A stretch of DNA of 64,000 nucleotides from Pirellulimonas nuda (GCF_007750855.1 NZ_CP036291.1:3162001-3226000); one strand, 5' to 3'. Shown: positions 52,835 to 62,348, counted from the stretch's first letter. Made by a program: numbers and translations. Notes: generated by a model from the letters alone, not told the origin.

Positions 52835-53947
52835 CTACCGCTCGACGCGGGCAGATCCTCCCCCGACCAGCTTCTCTACTTCGGCCAGCGTCGCCATCGA
52901 GGTGTCGCCCGGGGTGGTCATGGCCAGCGCGCCGTGCGCCGCGCCGTACTCCACCGCGCGCTGAGGGTCGTCGCCGGTCAGCAGGCCGTAGATCAGGCCC
53001 GAAGCGAAGCTGTCGCCGCCGCCGACGCGATCAAACACCTCGAGGGCGGCGCGGTGGGTCGCTTCGTAGCACGTTCCGCCGCTCCAGCAGAGGGCGCCCC
53101 AGTCGTTCACGCTGGCCGACCGCACCGTGCGGAGGGTCGTGGCGATTACCTTGAAGTTGGGGAACTGCTTCGACGCCTTGTCGATCATCCGGCGGTACGC
53201 GTCCAGCGGCAGGTGTGAGAGCCCCTGGTCGACCCCTTCGACTTCCAGCCCCAGGCAGGCGGTGAAGTCTTCTTCGTTGCCGAACATCACGTCCACGAGC
53301 GGCGCCAGCCGGCGGTTGACCTCCCGCGCCCGCTGCGGGCCCCCTACCCCTTTCCAGAGCGAGGGGCGGTAGTTCAGGTCGTAGGAGGTGACCACGCCGC
53401 ACTCTCGGGCGGCGACGAGCGCTTCTTCCGCCACGTCTGGGGTGGTGTCGGAGAGCGCCGCGAACACCCCGCCGGTGTGGAACCAGCGGGCGCCCGCCCC
53501 GCGGAAGATCGCCGGCCAGTCGATCTCGCCCGGCATGAGCTGCGACACGGCCGTCTGGCCCCGGTCGCTGCAACCAACCGCACCGCGGACGCCGTAGCCG
53601 CGCTCGGTGAAATTGAGCCCGTTGCGCGCCGCCCGGCCGACCCCGTCGAACGGCGCCCAGCGGACGTGGCTCACGTCGACCCCGCCCTGCAGCATGAGGT
53701 CCTCTACCAGGCGGCCGACTTCGTTGTCGACCAGGGCGGTGACGATCGCCGTGCGTAGCCCGAAACAACGCCGGAGCCCCCGGGCGACGTTGTACTCGCC
53801 CCCCCCCTCCCACACGTCCAAACGCCGCGCGGTGCGGACGCGTCCCTGGCCCGGGTCGAGCCGGAGCATCACCTCGCCCAGCGAAACGAGGTCGTAACGG
53901 CACTGGTCGGCGGGCTTGAGCGTCAACGATGTCATCGGATTGCACAC
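52835..53947 (-). CDS. kdgK: PfkB-family sugar kinase, likely 2-keto-3-deoxygluconate kinase
   Basis: A 370-aa ribokinase-fold (PfkB) enzyme. N-terminal LVSLGEVMLRLDPGQGRVRTARRLDVWEGGGEYNVARGLRR matches KdgK-type kinases; the C-terminal signature DRVGGGDSFASGLIYGLL holds the catalytic Asp. It should phosphorylate 2-keto-3-deoxygluconate or a related sugar acid. A start at 53935 is also possible. It sits between the aldehyde dehydrogenase and the sulfatase. Confidence 0.8.
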   Translation of the reverse strand: MCNPMTSLTLKPADQCRYDLVSLGEVMLRLDPGQGRVRTARRLDVWEGGGEYNVARGLRRCFGLRTAIVTALVDNEVGRLVEDLMLQGGVDVSHVRWAPFDGVGRAARNGLNFTERGYGVRGAVGCSDRGQTAVSQLMPGEIDWPAIFRGAGARWFHTGGVFAALSDTTPDVAEEALVAARECGVVTSYDLNYRPSLWKGVGGPQRAREVNRRLAPLVDVMFGNEEDFTACLGLEVEGVDQGLSHLPLDAYRRMIDKASKQFPNFKVIATTLRTVRSASVNDWGALCWSGGTCYEATHRAALEVFDRVGGGDSFASGLIYGLLTGDDPQRAVEYGAAHGALAMTTPGDTSMATLAEVEKLVGGGSARVER

Positions 53948-54108
53948 GTGTTTCTGGAGGCACGTCTAACACGGGCGCCGAGCCGAGCCGTTCTACCGGC
54001 TGCTGCTCCGACCCGCCTGGATCGACCGATAGCGTACCGTTTTGGCGCCGCGAGCCAAGCTCCCTTTCGCCGGCCCCCCGCGACGTGGCCGGGCGGAACG
54101 GCAGGGTC

Positions 54109-55557
54109 CTACGAGACGTTTACGTACATGGTTTTCTTCTCGAGGTAGTTTTCCATGCCGTACCGGCCGTCTTCTCCGCCGACGCCGCTGAGCTTGTGCC
54201 CGTTGTGGAAGCCCTGCCGCTGCTCGCCCATGGGGCGGTTGACGTAGATCTCGCCGAACTCCAGCTCGGCGACGGCGCGGTGAACGTTGGCCAAGTCGCG
54301 GGTGAAGAGGAAGGCCGCTAGCCCGTAATCGCTGTCGTTCGCCAGCGCGAGCGCTTCGTCGAAGCCGCCGACCCGCATCACGGGGCTCACCACACCGAAA
54401 ACTTCTTCCCGCATGACATCCATCGCGTTGGTGCAGTCGGAGAGCACCGTCGGCTCGTACCAGTGGCCGCGGCGGAACTGCTCGCCGGTGGGACGCTTCC
54501 CGCCGACCAGCACCTTCGCGCCGGCGTCGACGGCGCGTTGCACGATGGCCTCAAGCCGATCGGTCTCGCCGGCGCTGACCTTGGGGCCGATGTCGGTGCG
54601 GTCGTCCATCGGGTCGCCGATCCGGAGCTGCGCGACGCGGCCGCAGTACTTCCGCAGGAACTGGTCGTAGACCCTCTCGTGGATGTAGAATCGTTCCGGG
54701 CAGGTGCAGACCTGGCCGCTGTTGAGGTGGCGGGAAACGACGGCTGCCTCGACGGCCTTGTCAACGTTGCCGTCGGCCAGCAGGATAAAGGGCGCCTTGC
54801 CCCCCAGCTCAAGCCGCACGGCGGTTATGTTCTGGGCCGCCTGGCGGAAGATGTGCTGGCCCGTGGCGGTGGAGCCGGTCATCGACACCAGCCGCGTAAT
54901 CTTGTTGGTGACGAGCTCTTCGCCCATCGTCGAGCCCCCACCGGTGACGAGGTTCAGCACCCCCTTGGGGATGCCGGCCTGCTCGGCGAGCGGGCCCAGC
55001 CGCAGCACGGCGACGGGGGTCACCGACGGCGGCTTGACCACCATCACGTTGCCCGTGGCAAGCGCCGGGCCGATCTTGCGGCAGGCCAGCGCCAGCGGGA
55101 AGTTCCACGCCGCGATCCCCACGGTCACGCCGTACGGGACCTTGTGGATGAAGATGTGCTCGCCCGGCAGGTCGGACGGCAGGATGTCGCCCTCGATCCG
55201 CCTGGCCGACTGTGCCGGGAAGTTGATGAAGTCGGCCGCGACGTCTACCTCGCCGAGCGCCAGCCGGTAGGTCTTTCCCATCTCGCGGACCAGCGTCTGG
55301 GCAAGCTGCTCGCGGTTGGCGAGGATCAGCGACGCAAACCGGGCCAGGACCTCTCCCCGCTGCACCGCGGGGGTCTGCGCCCAGCCGCGCTGGGCCGCTT
55401 GTGCGGCCTCGAGCGCCGCGACGGCGTCTTGGGAAGCTCCGTTGGGGACCGTGAAGAGGGGTTCTTCGGTCGTCGGGCTGAGGACGTCCATGCGCTCGCC
55501 AGACCGGGCGTCTACGAAGGCGCCGCCGATGTACATCTGGTAGTGCTGCTTGGTCAT
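54109..55557 (-). CDS. aldA: AldA-type lactaldehyde/glycolaldehyde dehydrogenase
   Basis: A 482-aa NAD-dependent aldehyde dehydrogenase. Conserved parts are IAAWNFPLALACRKIGPALATGN, LVSMTGSTATGQ (Rossmann loop), LELGGKAPFIL (catalytic Glu) and LNSGQVCTCPERF (catalytic Cys). It resembles E. coli AldA along its length, including the start MYIGGAFVDARSG and the end GFHNGHKLSGVGGEDGRYGMENYL. AldA oxidises lactaldehyde from fucose/rhamnose catabolism. Here it lies with a KDG-kinase-like enzyme and a sulfatase, consistent with use of sulfated deoxy-sugars. Confidence 0.88.
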   Translation of the reverse strand: MTKQHYQMYIGGAFVDARSGERMDVLSPTTEEPLFTVPNGASQDAVAALEAAQAAQRGWAQTPAVQRGEVLARFASLILANREQLAQTLVREMGKTYRLALGEVDVAADFINFPAQSARRIEGDILPSDLPGEHIFIHKVPYGVTVGIAAWNFPLALACRKIGPALATGNVMVVKPPSVTPVAVLRLGPLAEQAGIPKGVLNLVTGGGSTMGEELVTNKITRLVSMTGSTATGQHIFRQAAQNITAVRLELGGKAPFILLADGNVDKAVEAAVVSRHLNSGQVCTCPERFYIHERVYDQFLRKYCGRVAQLRIGDPMDDRTDIGPKVSAGETDRLEAIVQRAVDAGAKVLVGGKRPTGEQFRRGHWYEPTVLSDCTNAMDVMREEVFGVVSPVMRVGGFDEALALANDSDYGLAAFLFTRDLANVHRAVAELEFGEIYVNRPMGEQRQGFHNGHKLSGVGGEDGRYGMENYLEKKTMYVNVS

Positions 55558-55903
55558 AGGGAAGCCCGTCGTCTGACGAAGGGTCGGCTGGTTTGTCGCC
55601 TTGTCTGAGGGCGGACGCCAACGGGGCTCGCCCCTAGCGGCCCATCCGTCCCCATTGGTGCGTCAGCTACGAACGGGTGGTGGCGACCTTCTGCCCGCTG
55701 GATCGGAAGTCGGCCAGCGCCCCGCCGGCCGGGCCGTACCGCCGTCCCGTAGGTCGGAGCAATAGTTCGAAGCTTGCCGCCGGCAGTTGCTGCGAGAGGC
55801 CAGGGAGAGGCTCGGCACGTAACGCGAAGAGGGGCGAACAGCACGCTGCGAAGCCTTGGGCGCACCGAGGCGAGGCTGCCCACGCCCCGACATGCCGAAC
55901 GCT
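55558..55903. other. intergenic region between aldA and gntR-type gene
   Basis: A 346-bp stretch without a credible gene. It should hold the aldA promoter and, since the regulator lies upstream on the same strand, perhaps its operator. I cannot point to a specific site. Confidence 0.5.
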
Positions 55904-56509
55904 CTACTGGATGTTCGCCTCAAGCGCCGCGACGGCCGCCTCTTCGTTCCCCATGCGGATCGCTTCGACAATCGCTACGTGCTCGAGGTGGCTTTCCATC
56001 ATGCAGCTATGCCGGCTGTAGTGGAGCATCATCCGGCTCACGATCGGCAGCCAGATGGCTACCAGGTCTGGGTTCCCAGAGAGCTCAACGTTCAGGCGGT
56101 GCAGCGCCATGTCTTGCTCGACGAACGTCCCAAGGTCTTCGCTTTCGCACGCGGCCCGCATGCGATCCATCGTCGCTTGGAAGCGTTCGACGGTCTGGTC
56201 GTCCTTCGTTGGGAACCACTTGCGTAGGGCGAACACCTCGATCTCGCGTCGCAAGCCAACCAGCAGCTCCTGCGTCTCTTCGTGGACCGCGGCGACGCGG
56301 ACGCCGCAGTTCGGCTTTGCGATGAGGAGGCCTTCTTGCGTCAGTTGCAGCAAGGCGTCGCGGATCGGGGCGCGGCTCACGTGGTACTGCTGTGCCAGAG
56401 CCTGCTCTCGCAGGTTTGTGCCCTCGGCGAGCCGTCCCGCAAGGACATCGGCCCGGATCCGATCAGCCACTTGTTCGCGGATCGTCCGCGCGACTGGGAG
56501 CTCCGTCAT
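55904..56509 (-). CDS. GntR-family (FCD) transcriptional regulator
   Basis: A 201-aa FadR-subfamily regulator. N-terminal winged helix (TIREQVADRIRADVLAGRLAEGTNLREQALAQQYHVSRAPIRDALLQLTQEGLL) and C-terminal FCD effector domain (FVEQDMALHRLNVELSGNPDLVAIWLPIVSRMMLHYSRH) with D/H metal ligands. Such regulators respond to sugar acids or other carboxylates and usually repress. Its position before aldA, the kinase and the sulfatase suggests control of that set. Confidence 0.9.
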   Translation of the reverse strand: MTELPVARTIREQVADRIRADVLAGRLAEGTNLREQALAQQYHVSRAPIRDALLQLTQEGLLIAKPNCGVRVAAVHEETQELLVGLRREIEVFALRKWFPTKDDQTVERFQATMDRMRAACESEDLGTFVEQDMALHRLNVELSGNPDLVAIWLPIVSRMMLHYSRHSCMMESHLEHVAIVEAIRMGNEEAAVAALEANIQ

Positions 56510-56990
56510 GATCGCCTGTTCCTTTGCACCAAAGCTGCTTGCCGGCCAGATTGCATTTTGACCACAACAAACTATTGCCTGTCTCTTGCGTTTCGTCCAA
56601 TAATATACATTCTGGCTTCCCGGACGTCACGCTGCTTTCTGTACCGCGAGGGTGCGTCAGCTGGAGAACCGGTACGCTACCTCACTGGGTTCCTGCCGTC
56701 GATCGGCCGCCCGCAGCCAGCGGGTTGGCGCCTGCCCGCGCCGGCAACGCGGATGGCGGGGCGCCCCGTTGGCGAGCGTCTGCCTTCTTATCGGTCGGCG
56801 GCGCATCGTGCACCGATCTCCGGTGCCGATCTAGGGCTGCTGCTGCCCTGCCCCGACGCGGCTTGTCCATGTCATCGCGGACTGTCCAAATCCGGGGCGC
56901 CGCGGGGGCGGCGAGCGCTACGGCTACTGCGTCCAACCCGAGCTAGCGCCGTTGCACGATGTTGGCTAGACTGGTTGCACCCGCGGCCCC
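56510..56990. other. divergent intergenic region
   Basis: A 481-bp region between gntR (minus) and the unknown membrane-protein gene (plus). The part at 56550-56611 is AT-rich for this genome. No gene is seen. Confidence 0.55.
56602..56607 (-). promoter_or_regulatory. candidate -10 for gntR-type gene
   Basis: On the minus strand the sequence reads TATATT, about 93 bp before the GntR ATG, in the most AT-rich patch of the region. No good -35 is visible. The site is a weak promoter candidate. Confidence 0.3.
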
Positions 56991-57908
56991 GTGGCGGGGG
57001 CGGCCCTATCCCTGCTCCACTGGCGGCTGTGCCGCTACCGGTTCATGAACGAGTTTCCCTACATCACCGAGTACGTCAACGGCGTCTTCGCCCGCGAGCG
57101 GAAGCAGTGGGACTTCATCCTGCTGCGGCCGCTGTTGTTGGTGATGTACTTTGTGGTGCGGTTCGTCAGCTTCCCGCTGAAGTTTGTGCTGCACCGCTGG
57201 CCGCTGGGGTTCGAGGCGTACCTCATCGACTGCTGCATGGCGTTTGGCATGAAGTACCTGGCGAGGGCGGACGCGGCAGAGCTGTTCATGCGCCACGTCC
57301 AGATCGAGCCGCTGCTGTACCAGCACATCCTCCGGCAGCAAGACGCCCCGGTCCAAAGCAGCGGGGTCAAGCTGAACACCATCGACGGCGATTTCAGCGT
57401 CGACAGCATCCGGACGGTCTTGGACAACCGCTTGACCGTGGGGCACGACCGGCTCTCGTATGAGATCATCGACCGGTTTGACAAGCAGGCGTTCCTGCAG
57501 AACCTCGACTACATCCGCACGACCAGGCCCCGCGACCACGAAGAGCTGAGCAAGGCGGTGCTGGAAGAGAACCGCAGGCACTCGCTCCAACTGCTCGGGC
57601 CGACGAACGTCGTGATGCTCATCGTGATGGCCATCACGGTGCTGGGCGATCTCGACACTACCGTCACGGCGCTCAACTCGTTCGGTTCCGACTCGGTGCT
57701 GCTGTGGTGCGTGAAGCGGATCTACGCGGGCGACGAGGAGGTGCAGGTAGACCTCGACTTCTTCATGCAGGAGGTCGCCAACCGCGGGCACTACCACAGC
57801 AGCGCGTTCTTCTCGAACCCGAGCCAGTACCTCTACTACCATATCGTGTTCGACGAAGTGGTTTACGACCTGCTCCGCAACACTCCGCCAGCCGCCGGCG
57901 ACGCATGA
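56991..57908 (+). CDS. unknown membrane-associated protein preceding KAS III gene
   Basis: A 305-aa protein of a family I do not recognise. Hydrophobic stretches occur at about residues 44-70 (FILLRPLLLVMYFVVRFVSFPLKFVL) and 205-220 (NVVMLIVMAITVLG). Other notable parts are YLIDCCMAFGMKYLARADAAELFMRHVQIEPLLYQHIL and DLDFFMQEVANRGHYHSSAFFSNPSQYLYYHIVFDEVVYDLL. The start is a GTG at 56991; an ATG at 57045 is the alternative. The stop overlaps the ATG of the KAS III-like gene as ATGA, so the two products should work in one pathway. Confidence 0.7.
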   Translation: MAGAALSLLHWRLCRYRFMNEFPYITEYVNGVFARERKQWDFILLRPLLLVMYFVVRFVSFPLKFVLHRWPLGFEAYLIDCCMAFGMKYLARADAAELFMRHVQIEPLLYQHILRQQDAPVQSSGVKLNTIDGDFSVDSIRTVLDNRLTVGHDRLSYEIIDRFDKQAFLQNLDYIRTTRPRDHEELSKAVLEENRRHSLQLLGPTNVVMLIVMAITVLGDLDTTVTALNSFGSDSVLLWCVKRIYAGDEEVQVDLDFFMQEVANRGHYHSSAFFSNPSQYLYYHIVFDEVVYDLLRNTPPAAGDA

Positions 57909-58999
57909 CGCCCAGCGCCTGCTACATCACCGGCGCCGCGTCGTACCTGCCGGGCGATCCGGTTGAGAACGACGCGATCCAGCGCTTCCTGGGGGTCCTC
58001 GCCGGCGAAGACGACGTGCGCAGCAGGGTCCTGGCGATGAACGGCATCCGCCGCAGGTTCTACGCCCAAGACGCCCAGCAACGCGCCACGCACGACGTCT
58101 ACGGGATCGGCGCCGAGGCGGTCGCGCGGCTCGCGGCGCTGGCGCCCTGCGGTGCGGCGACATTCTTGTCGGGGGGCACGACCTTTGCGCCGCTCGCAGC
58201 GCCCGGGTTCGCTTCGATCTTGCATGCGCGGCTCAGCGAACGCGGCCTGCTGTGTGGCCCCGCGGAGATCAGCTCCAACGCGGGGATCTGCTCCTCCGCC
58301 GCCACGGCGCTGGTGGGGGCGATGCGGGCCGTGGCGAGCGGCCAGCACCGCGTCGCCCTGTGCGTGGGCGCCGAGCACGCGTCCGAGGTGCTCAAGTCGA
58401 CCGCGATCCGGCCCGTCGACGATCGGGACCAGCACGCGAACGTGCGGAACAGCCGCTGGTTTATGTCGGTGTTCCTCCGCTTCATGCTGTCGGACGGCGC
58501 CGGCGCGATGCTGCTGGAAGACCGGCCGCGGCCGGGGGGGATCTCGCTGCGGGTCGACTGGACCCACTCCCGGTCGTTCGCCCACGAGGCGCCGCTGTGC
58601 ATGACGCTCGAGAGCCGCACCGCGCTGCTCAGTCAGGACGTGTCGATCTTGTCCAGGCACCTCTTCCCGGCCGCGGACGCCTTCCTCGAAGACGCCTTTG
58701 CGCGCCACGACGACTCGGTCGGCGCCCACTCGCTGGTGCTGCCGCACATGTCGTCGTTCTTCTTCCGGCGGAAGATGGAGCGGGTGATCGCCAAGCAATG
58801 TCCCGATCCCCGCAACCCGACCCCCTACTGGACCAACCTCGCCACGGCCGGCAATACCGGGGCGGCCAGCATCTTTGTCATGCTGGACGAGTACCTACGC
58901 GAAGGGACGATCGCGCCGGGCGACCGGCTGCTGCTGTTTGTGCCGGAGTCGGGGCAGTTCAACTTTGTGCTCATCAGCCTGACCGCCGTAGCGTCATGA
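57905..58999 (+). CDS. beta-ketoacyl-ACP synthase III-like (thiolase-fold) enzyme
   Basis: A 364-aa thiolase-superfamily protein of the KAS III type. The catalytic triad is visible as Cys129 (NAGICSSAATAL), His281 (VLPHMSSFFF) and Asn317 (LATAGNTGAASIFVMLDEY), so it should be an active Claisen-condensing enzyme. The N-terminus (YITGAASYLPGDPVENDAIQRFLG) and the RRFYA segment fit the family. The substrate is unknown. It overlaps both neighbours by 4 nt (ATGA). Confidence 0.85.
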   Translation: MTPSACYITGAASYLPGDPVENDAIQRFLGVLAGEDDVRSRVLAMNGIRRRFYAQDAQQRATHDVYGIGAEAVARLAALAPCGAATFLSGGTTFAPLAAPGFASILHARLSERGLLCGPAEISSNAGICSSAATALVGAMRAVASGQHRVALCVGAEHASEVLKSTAIRPVDDRDQHANVRNSRWFMSVFLRFMLSDGAGAMLLEDRPRPGGISLRVDWTHSRSFAHEAPLCMTLESRTALLSQDVSILSRHLFPAADAFLEDAFARHDDSVGAHSLVLPHMSSFFFRRKMERVIAKQCPDPRNPTPYWTNLATAGNTGAASIFVMLDEYLREGTIAPGDRLLLFVPESGQFNFVLISLTAVAS

Positions 59000-60612
59000 C
59001 CACCCCCCCCGCGGCCGGCACACGGCGTCTATTGATCATCGGGGCGGGGAGCAGCGGGCTCATCACGCTAAAGTACGCCTGCGAGCTGCTCACCGGTTGG
59101 GAGATCGAGTGCTTCGAGCAGTCCGACGGCGTCACCGGCGCCTGGGGGAACCCCTACGAAGGGTTCGTCTCGACCTCGACCAAGTACACCACCCAGTTCG
59201 CCAGCTACCGGCGCTTCGACGCGTCGGTTTGCTCGGACGGCGGCGCCAGCCGCAGCGAGTTCTTCCGAGACGGCGAGTACGGCGAGTACCTGACGCGCTT
59301 CGCAGATCATTTCGGCCTGCGCGGGCGCGTCGCCCACGGCCGCCGGGTGCTTGCCCTGGCCCGCGCGGGGGGCAGCGCTGGCTGGGAGGTCACCTACGCG
59401 GCCCCCGACGCGGCCGAGCCCCTTGTCCGCCGGTTCGACGCGGTCGTGATCTGCACGGGGCTCGTGGCGGAGCCCAGGTCGTTGGGCGACCACCCCCGTG
59501 TGGCCAGCCTGCCGACCGTGATGTCGTCCGACGGTCTCCGTGAGATTACCGGCAAGACCGTCGTTGTTGTCGGCGGCGGCGAGATGGCGACCGACTTCGC
59601 CAATCGGTTGGCCCAGCCCGGGCTAGGGAACCGCGTTTTCCTCTCGCTCCGCTCCGGCATCAGGGTCAGCCCCCGCTACCACCCCATCCGCGGGGTGCCG
59701 TCCGACTTCCTGCGCAACCGGCTGATGCTGTCGATCCACGTCGATATCCGCAACTGGATCGGCGCCCGCTTCGTCGCGGCCCGGATCCGCTACCGGCGGT
59801 GGTTCGAGCGTGTGTTCCCCCCGCGTGCCGACCCGCAGGCCAGCGGCGCGCCGGCGCCCACCGGTGCGGGCGTCGCGAGCGATTGGTCCAAGCGGCTGAA
59901 CCGGCGGGCCGAACGCGGCTTGTTCGACATGTTCCACAACAAGAGCGACGACTTCCTGACGGCCATCGCCGAAGGGCGGCTCGACGTGGTCGGGGCGCCG
60001 CTGGACGCGTCCTTCACCACCTTCGGCGAGTTCGACGCGGAAGGGACGCGCGAGATCGCGCCGGACGTCGTTGTGCCCGCGGTCGGTTTTCGTTCGCGGT
60101 TGGGGCGGCTGAGCGACGGGGCGATCGAGCTGCGGGACTTCTACCTGGGCTGCCGCCACATCGAGCACGACGACCTGTTTCTAGTCGGCTTCGCCCGTCC
60201 CGTGATCGGCAACATCCCTTCGATCAGCGAGATCCAGGCCCGCTACGTTGTGCTCTCGCTGGCCGGCCAGGTCGCCCGGCCCAGCGACATCGTCCAACGC
60301 CACGCCGTGGACGCCGCCGAGCGGCGCCGACGCTTCGCCGGCGTCGACACGAACCTGATCTACCCCGTCGAGATGTTCCCCTACTGCGATCGGCTCGCCC
60401 GTGAGATGGGGGTCGCACCGCGTCCCAGGACGCTCCGGGAGAGGTGGGCCGTGCTCACCGCGCCGGCGACTACGCTGGACTACGCCTGCTTCCAGGGAGC
60501 CAGGGACGCGGGCGCCACGCCCCCGACTTACCTCCCGGCGTCGCTCATCTTCTTGCTCTTCCTGCTCAAGCCGCTCGACTGGGCGTACCGCGCGATCGTG
60601 CGTCAACGCTGA
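58996..60612 (+). CDS. flavoprotein monooxygenase-like oxidoreductase
   Basis: A 538-aa FMO/Baeyer-Villiger-like protein. The first dinucleotide fold is LLIIGAGSSGLITLKYACE (GxGxxG), followed by GAWGNPYEGFVSTSTKYTTQFASY. The second fold is VVVVGGGEMATDFANRLAQ for NADPH. The FAD-side motif PDVVVPAVGFRSRLG is present. A C-terminal hydrophobic helix (LPASLIFLLFLLKPLDWAY) may anchor it to the membrane. The ATG overlaps the stop of the KAS III-like gene. It ends 10 bp into the convergent P450 gene. Confidence 0.83.
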   Translation: MTTPPAAGTRRLLIIGAGSSGLITLKYACELLTGWEIECFEQSDGVTGAWGNPYEGFVSTSTKYTTQFASYRRFDASVCSDGGASRSEFFRDGEYGEYLTRFADHFGLRGRVAHGRRVLALARAGGSAGWEVTYAAPDAAEPLVRRFDAVVICTGLVAEPRSLGDHPRVASLPTVMSSDGLREITGKTVVVVGGGEMATDFANRLAQPGLGNRVFLSLRSGIRVSPRYHPIRGVPSDFLRNRLMLSIHVDIRNWIGARFVAARIRYRRWFERVFPPRADPQASGAPAPTGAGVASDWSKRLNRRAERGLFDMFHNKSDDFLTAIAEGRLDVVGAPLDASFTTFGEFDAEGTREIAPDVVVPAVGFRSRLGRLSDGAIELRDFYLGCRHIEHDDLFLVGFARPVIGNIPSISEIQARYVVLSLAGQVARPSDIVQRHAVDAAERRRRFAGVDTNLIYPVEMFPYCDRLAREMGVAPRPRTLRERWAVLTAPATTLDYACFQGARDAGATPPTYLPASLIFLLFLLKPLDWAYRAIVRQR

Positions 60613-61961
60613 ATCGCCTTCACCCGCAGCCCGTGCTTGAGCCGCATCGTCAGCAGGGCAGACGCCTCGTGGCGGCCCTGCCCATCGATCTGGAGCCGGA
60701 AACGCTGCGCCAGGGTCGCCAACAACACGAGCAGCTCGAGCGTGGCAAAATGGACCCCGACGCATACCCGCGGCCCCCCGCCGAACGGCACGTAGGCGTG
60801 CGTCGACCGCCGGTTCTCCTCGGCGCCGGGGCGGAACCGTTCTGGATCGAACCTGCTCGGGTCCGCCCAGAAGTCCTTGTGCCGGTGCAGGGCGTGGCGG
60901 CTGAACGCGACCATCGCGCCGGCGGGGAGCGTTACGCCGCCGAGCTCGACGTCGCGCGTCACGTTGCGGTTCTCGAACCAGAACGGCGGGTGGAGGCGGA
61001 GCGTTTCGTCGATCACCATGCGGGCGTAGGTCAGCCGGGGGGCGTCCTCCACGCGCATCTCGCGGCCGCCAAGCACCGTGTCCAACTCCTCGTGCAGGCG
61101 GCGTTCTACCAGCGGGTTCTTCGCTAGCTCGTACCAAATCCAGGTCAAAGCGACCGAAGAGGTCTCGTGACCTCCCACGATCATGCCCAGCACCTCGTCG
61201 CGGACCTCGGCATCGGTGAGCCGCGGCCGACCATCGGCGGGGTCGTCGGCCAACAGCAGCGACAGCAGGTCTTTGCCGGACGCTTCGGCGCGGCGTTGGT
61301 CGATGGTGGTTTGGATGAAGCGGTGAAACTCGGCCAGCGTTGTTCGCAGGCGCCGGTTGAGCCGTGAAGGGAACCACGCGCTGCGCACCACCGGCAGCGG
61401 CGCCTTCGAGCTGTAGTGGTCGATCACGTGCGTCCAGCGGCGGATCGGTTCACGGGCTTCGTCAAACGCGTCCTGGAACAGCGCGCGTCCGACGATCTCG
61501 AGGGTGAGCTCGTCCATCTGGTCCGCCACATCGAACGCGGCGCCGTCGCGGCTGCGTGACTCCCACTGATGCGCGACGCGGTGGGCGGCCCCGAGCATCG
61601 GTTGAAGGTACGCCTCGACCCGTGCCGGACCCATCAACTGCTGAATGGCGGCCCGGCGCTGCTTCCACTGGTCCCCCTCGGCGACCACCAGCCCGCTGCC
61701 GAAGGCCCGGCGGAAGCGGTCGTACAGCGGGCTGCGTTTGTCAAAGGCGTCGTGGGTTTGTTGCAGCACCTGCTTCACCAACGCCGGGTGGTTGATCAGG
61801 TAAAACCCGACCACGCCGCGGTAGTGCACAAAATCGCCGTACTCGGCGATCAGCTTGTCGAACAGCCGCTCGCGGCTGAACGCCAGCATCCAGACCCGGT
61901 AGCTCCACGGCGTCGACGCGAGGGCGCCGGAGAACTCGGCGGGGGGCTTGGAGGGGGTCAT
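60603..61961 (-). CDS. cytochrome P450
   Basis: A 452-aa P450 (bacterial class) with the oxygen-binding helix IVGGHETSSVALTW, the ExxR motif ETLRLHPPF, and the heme loop FGGGPRVCVG with Cys400. All P450 hallmarks are intact. The start is the ATG at 61961; a start at 62045 would add 28 residues of Ala/Pro-rich sequence. It runs opposite to the KAS III/FMO genes and its end overlaps the FMO gene by 10 bp, an end-to-end arrangement without a spacer. Electron-transfer partners are not in the window. Confidence 0.9.
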   Translation of the reverse strand: MTPSKPPAEFSGALASTPWSYRVWMLAFSRERLFDKLIAEYGDFVHYRGVVGFYLINHPALVKQVLQQTHDAFDKRSPLYDRFRRAFGSGLVVAEGDQWKQRRAAIQQLMGPARVEAYLQPMLGAAHRVAHQWESRSRDGAAFDVADQMDELTLEIVGRALFQDAFDEAREPIRRWTHVIDHYSSKAPLPVVRSAWFPSRLNRRLRTTLAEFHRFIQTTIDQRRAEASGKDLLSLLLADDPADGRPRLTDAEVRDEVLGMIVGGHETSSVALTWIWYELAKNPLVERRLHEELDTVLGGREMRVEDAPRLTYARMVIDETLRLHPPFWFENRNVTRDVELGGVTLPAGAMVAFSRHALHRHKDFWADPSRFDPERFRPGAEENRRSTHAYVPFGGGPRVCVGVHFATLELLVLLATLAQRFRLQIDGQGRHEASALLTMRLKHGLRVKAIQR

Positions 61962-62045
61962 CTGGGGTCCGGCTGCGGCGGTAACCACGATCGATCGCGG
62001 CGCTGGCCGAGAGTCGGCGCCGGTGGCGGCCGGCTTAGCCGCCAC

Positions 62046-62348
62046 TGCGGGTCATCGTCGGCCGCGGGGGCGGCCGGGGCAATCCCGCAACGCCCCGAAA
62101 CGTCGGAGCCAGGTCCCGCAACTCAGGCTCGCCGTCCCGCTAGCGCAGCGGCCGGGGGGGGCGATGCGCGCACAAAGAAAGCGCCACACCCCGCGACGCA
62201 GAGATGGCCCGTCCTTGCTCCAGCCGGGGCCGATGGGGCGGCCCCGGCCGCAGTGGCAGTCTCGCGTTGAGAGGCAGCCCAGAGGCGACGGCGGTCGTGT
62301 GGGAGGCAGCGACCGGCCGTCGCCTGCTCGAAGGATCTGTGCGGCGCC
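62046..62348. other. intergenic region, nothing recognised
   Basis: About 300-390 bp, depending on the P450 start, separate the P450 gene from the end of the DUF5060 gene. It is GC-rich with no credible gene or clear signal. It should hold the P450 promoter. Confidence 0.5.
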
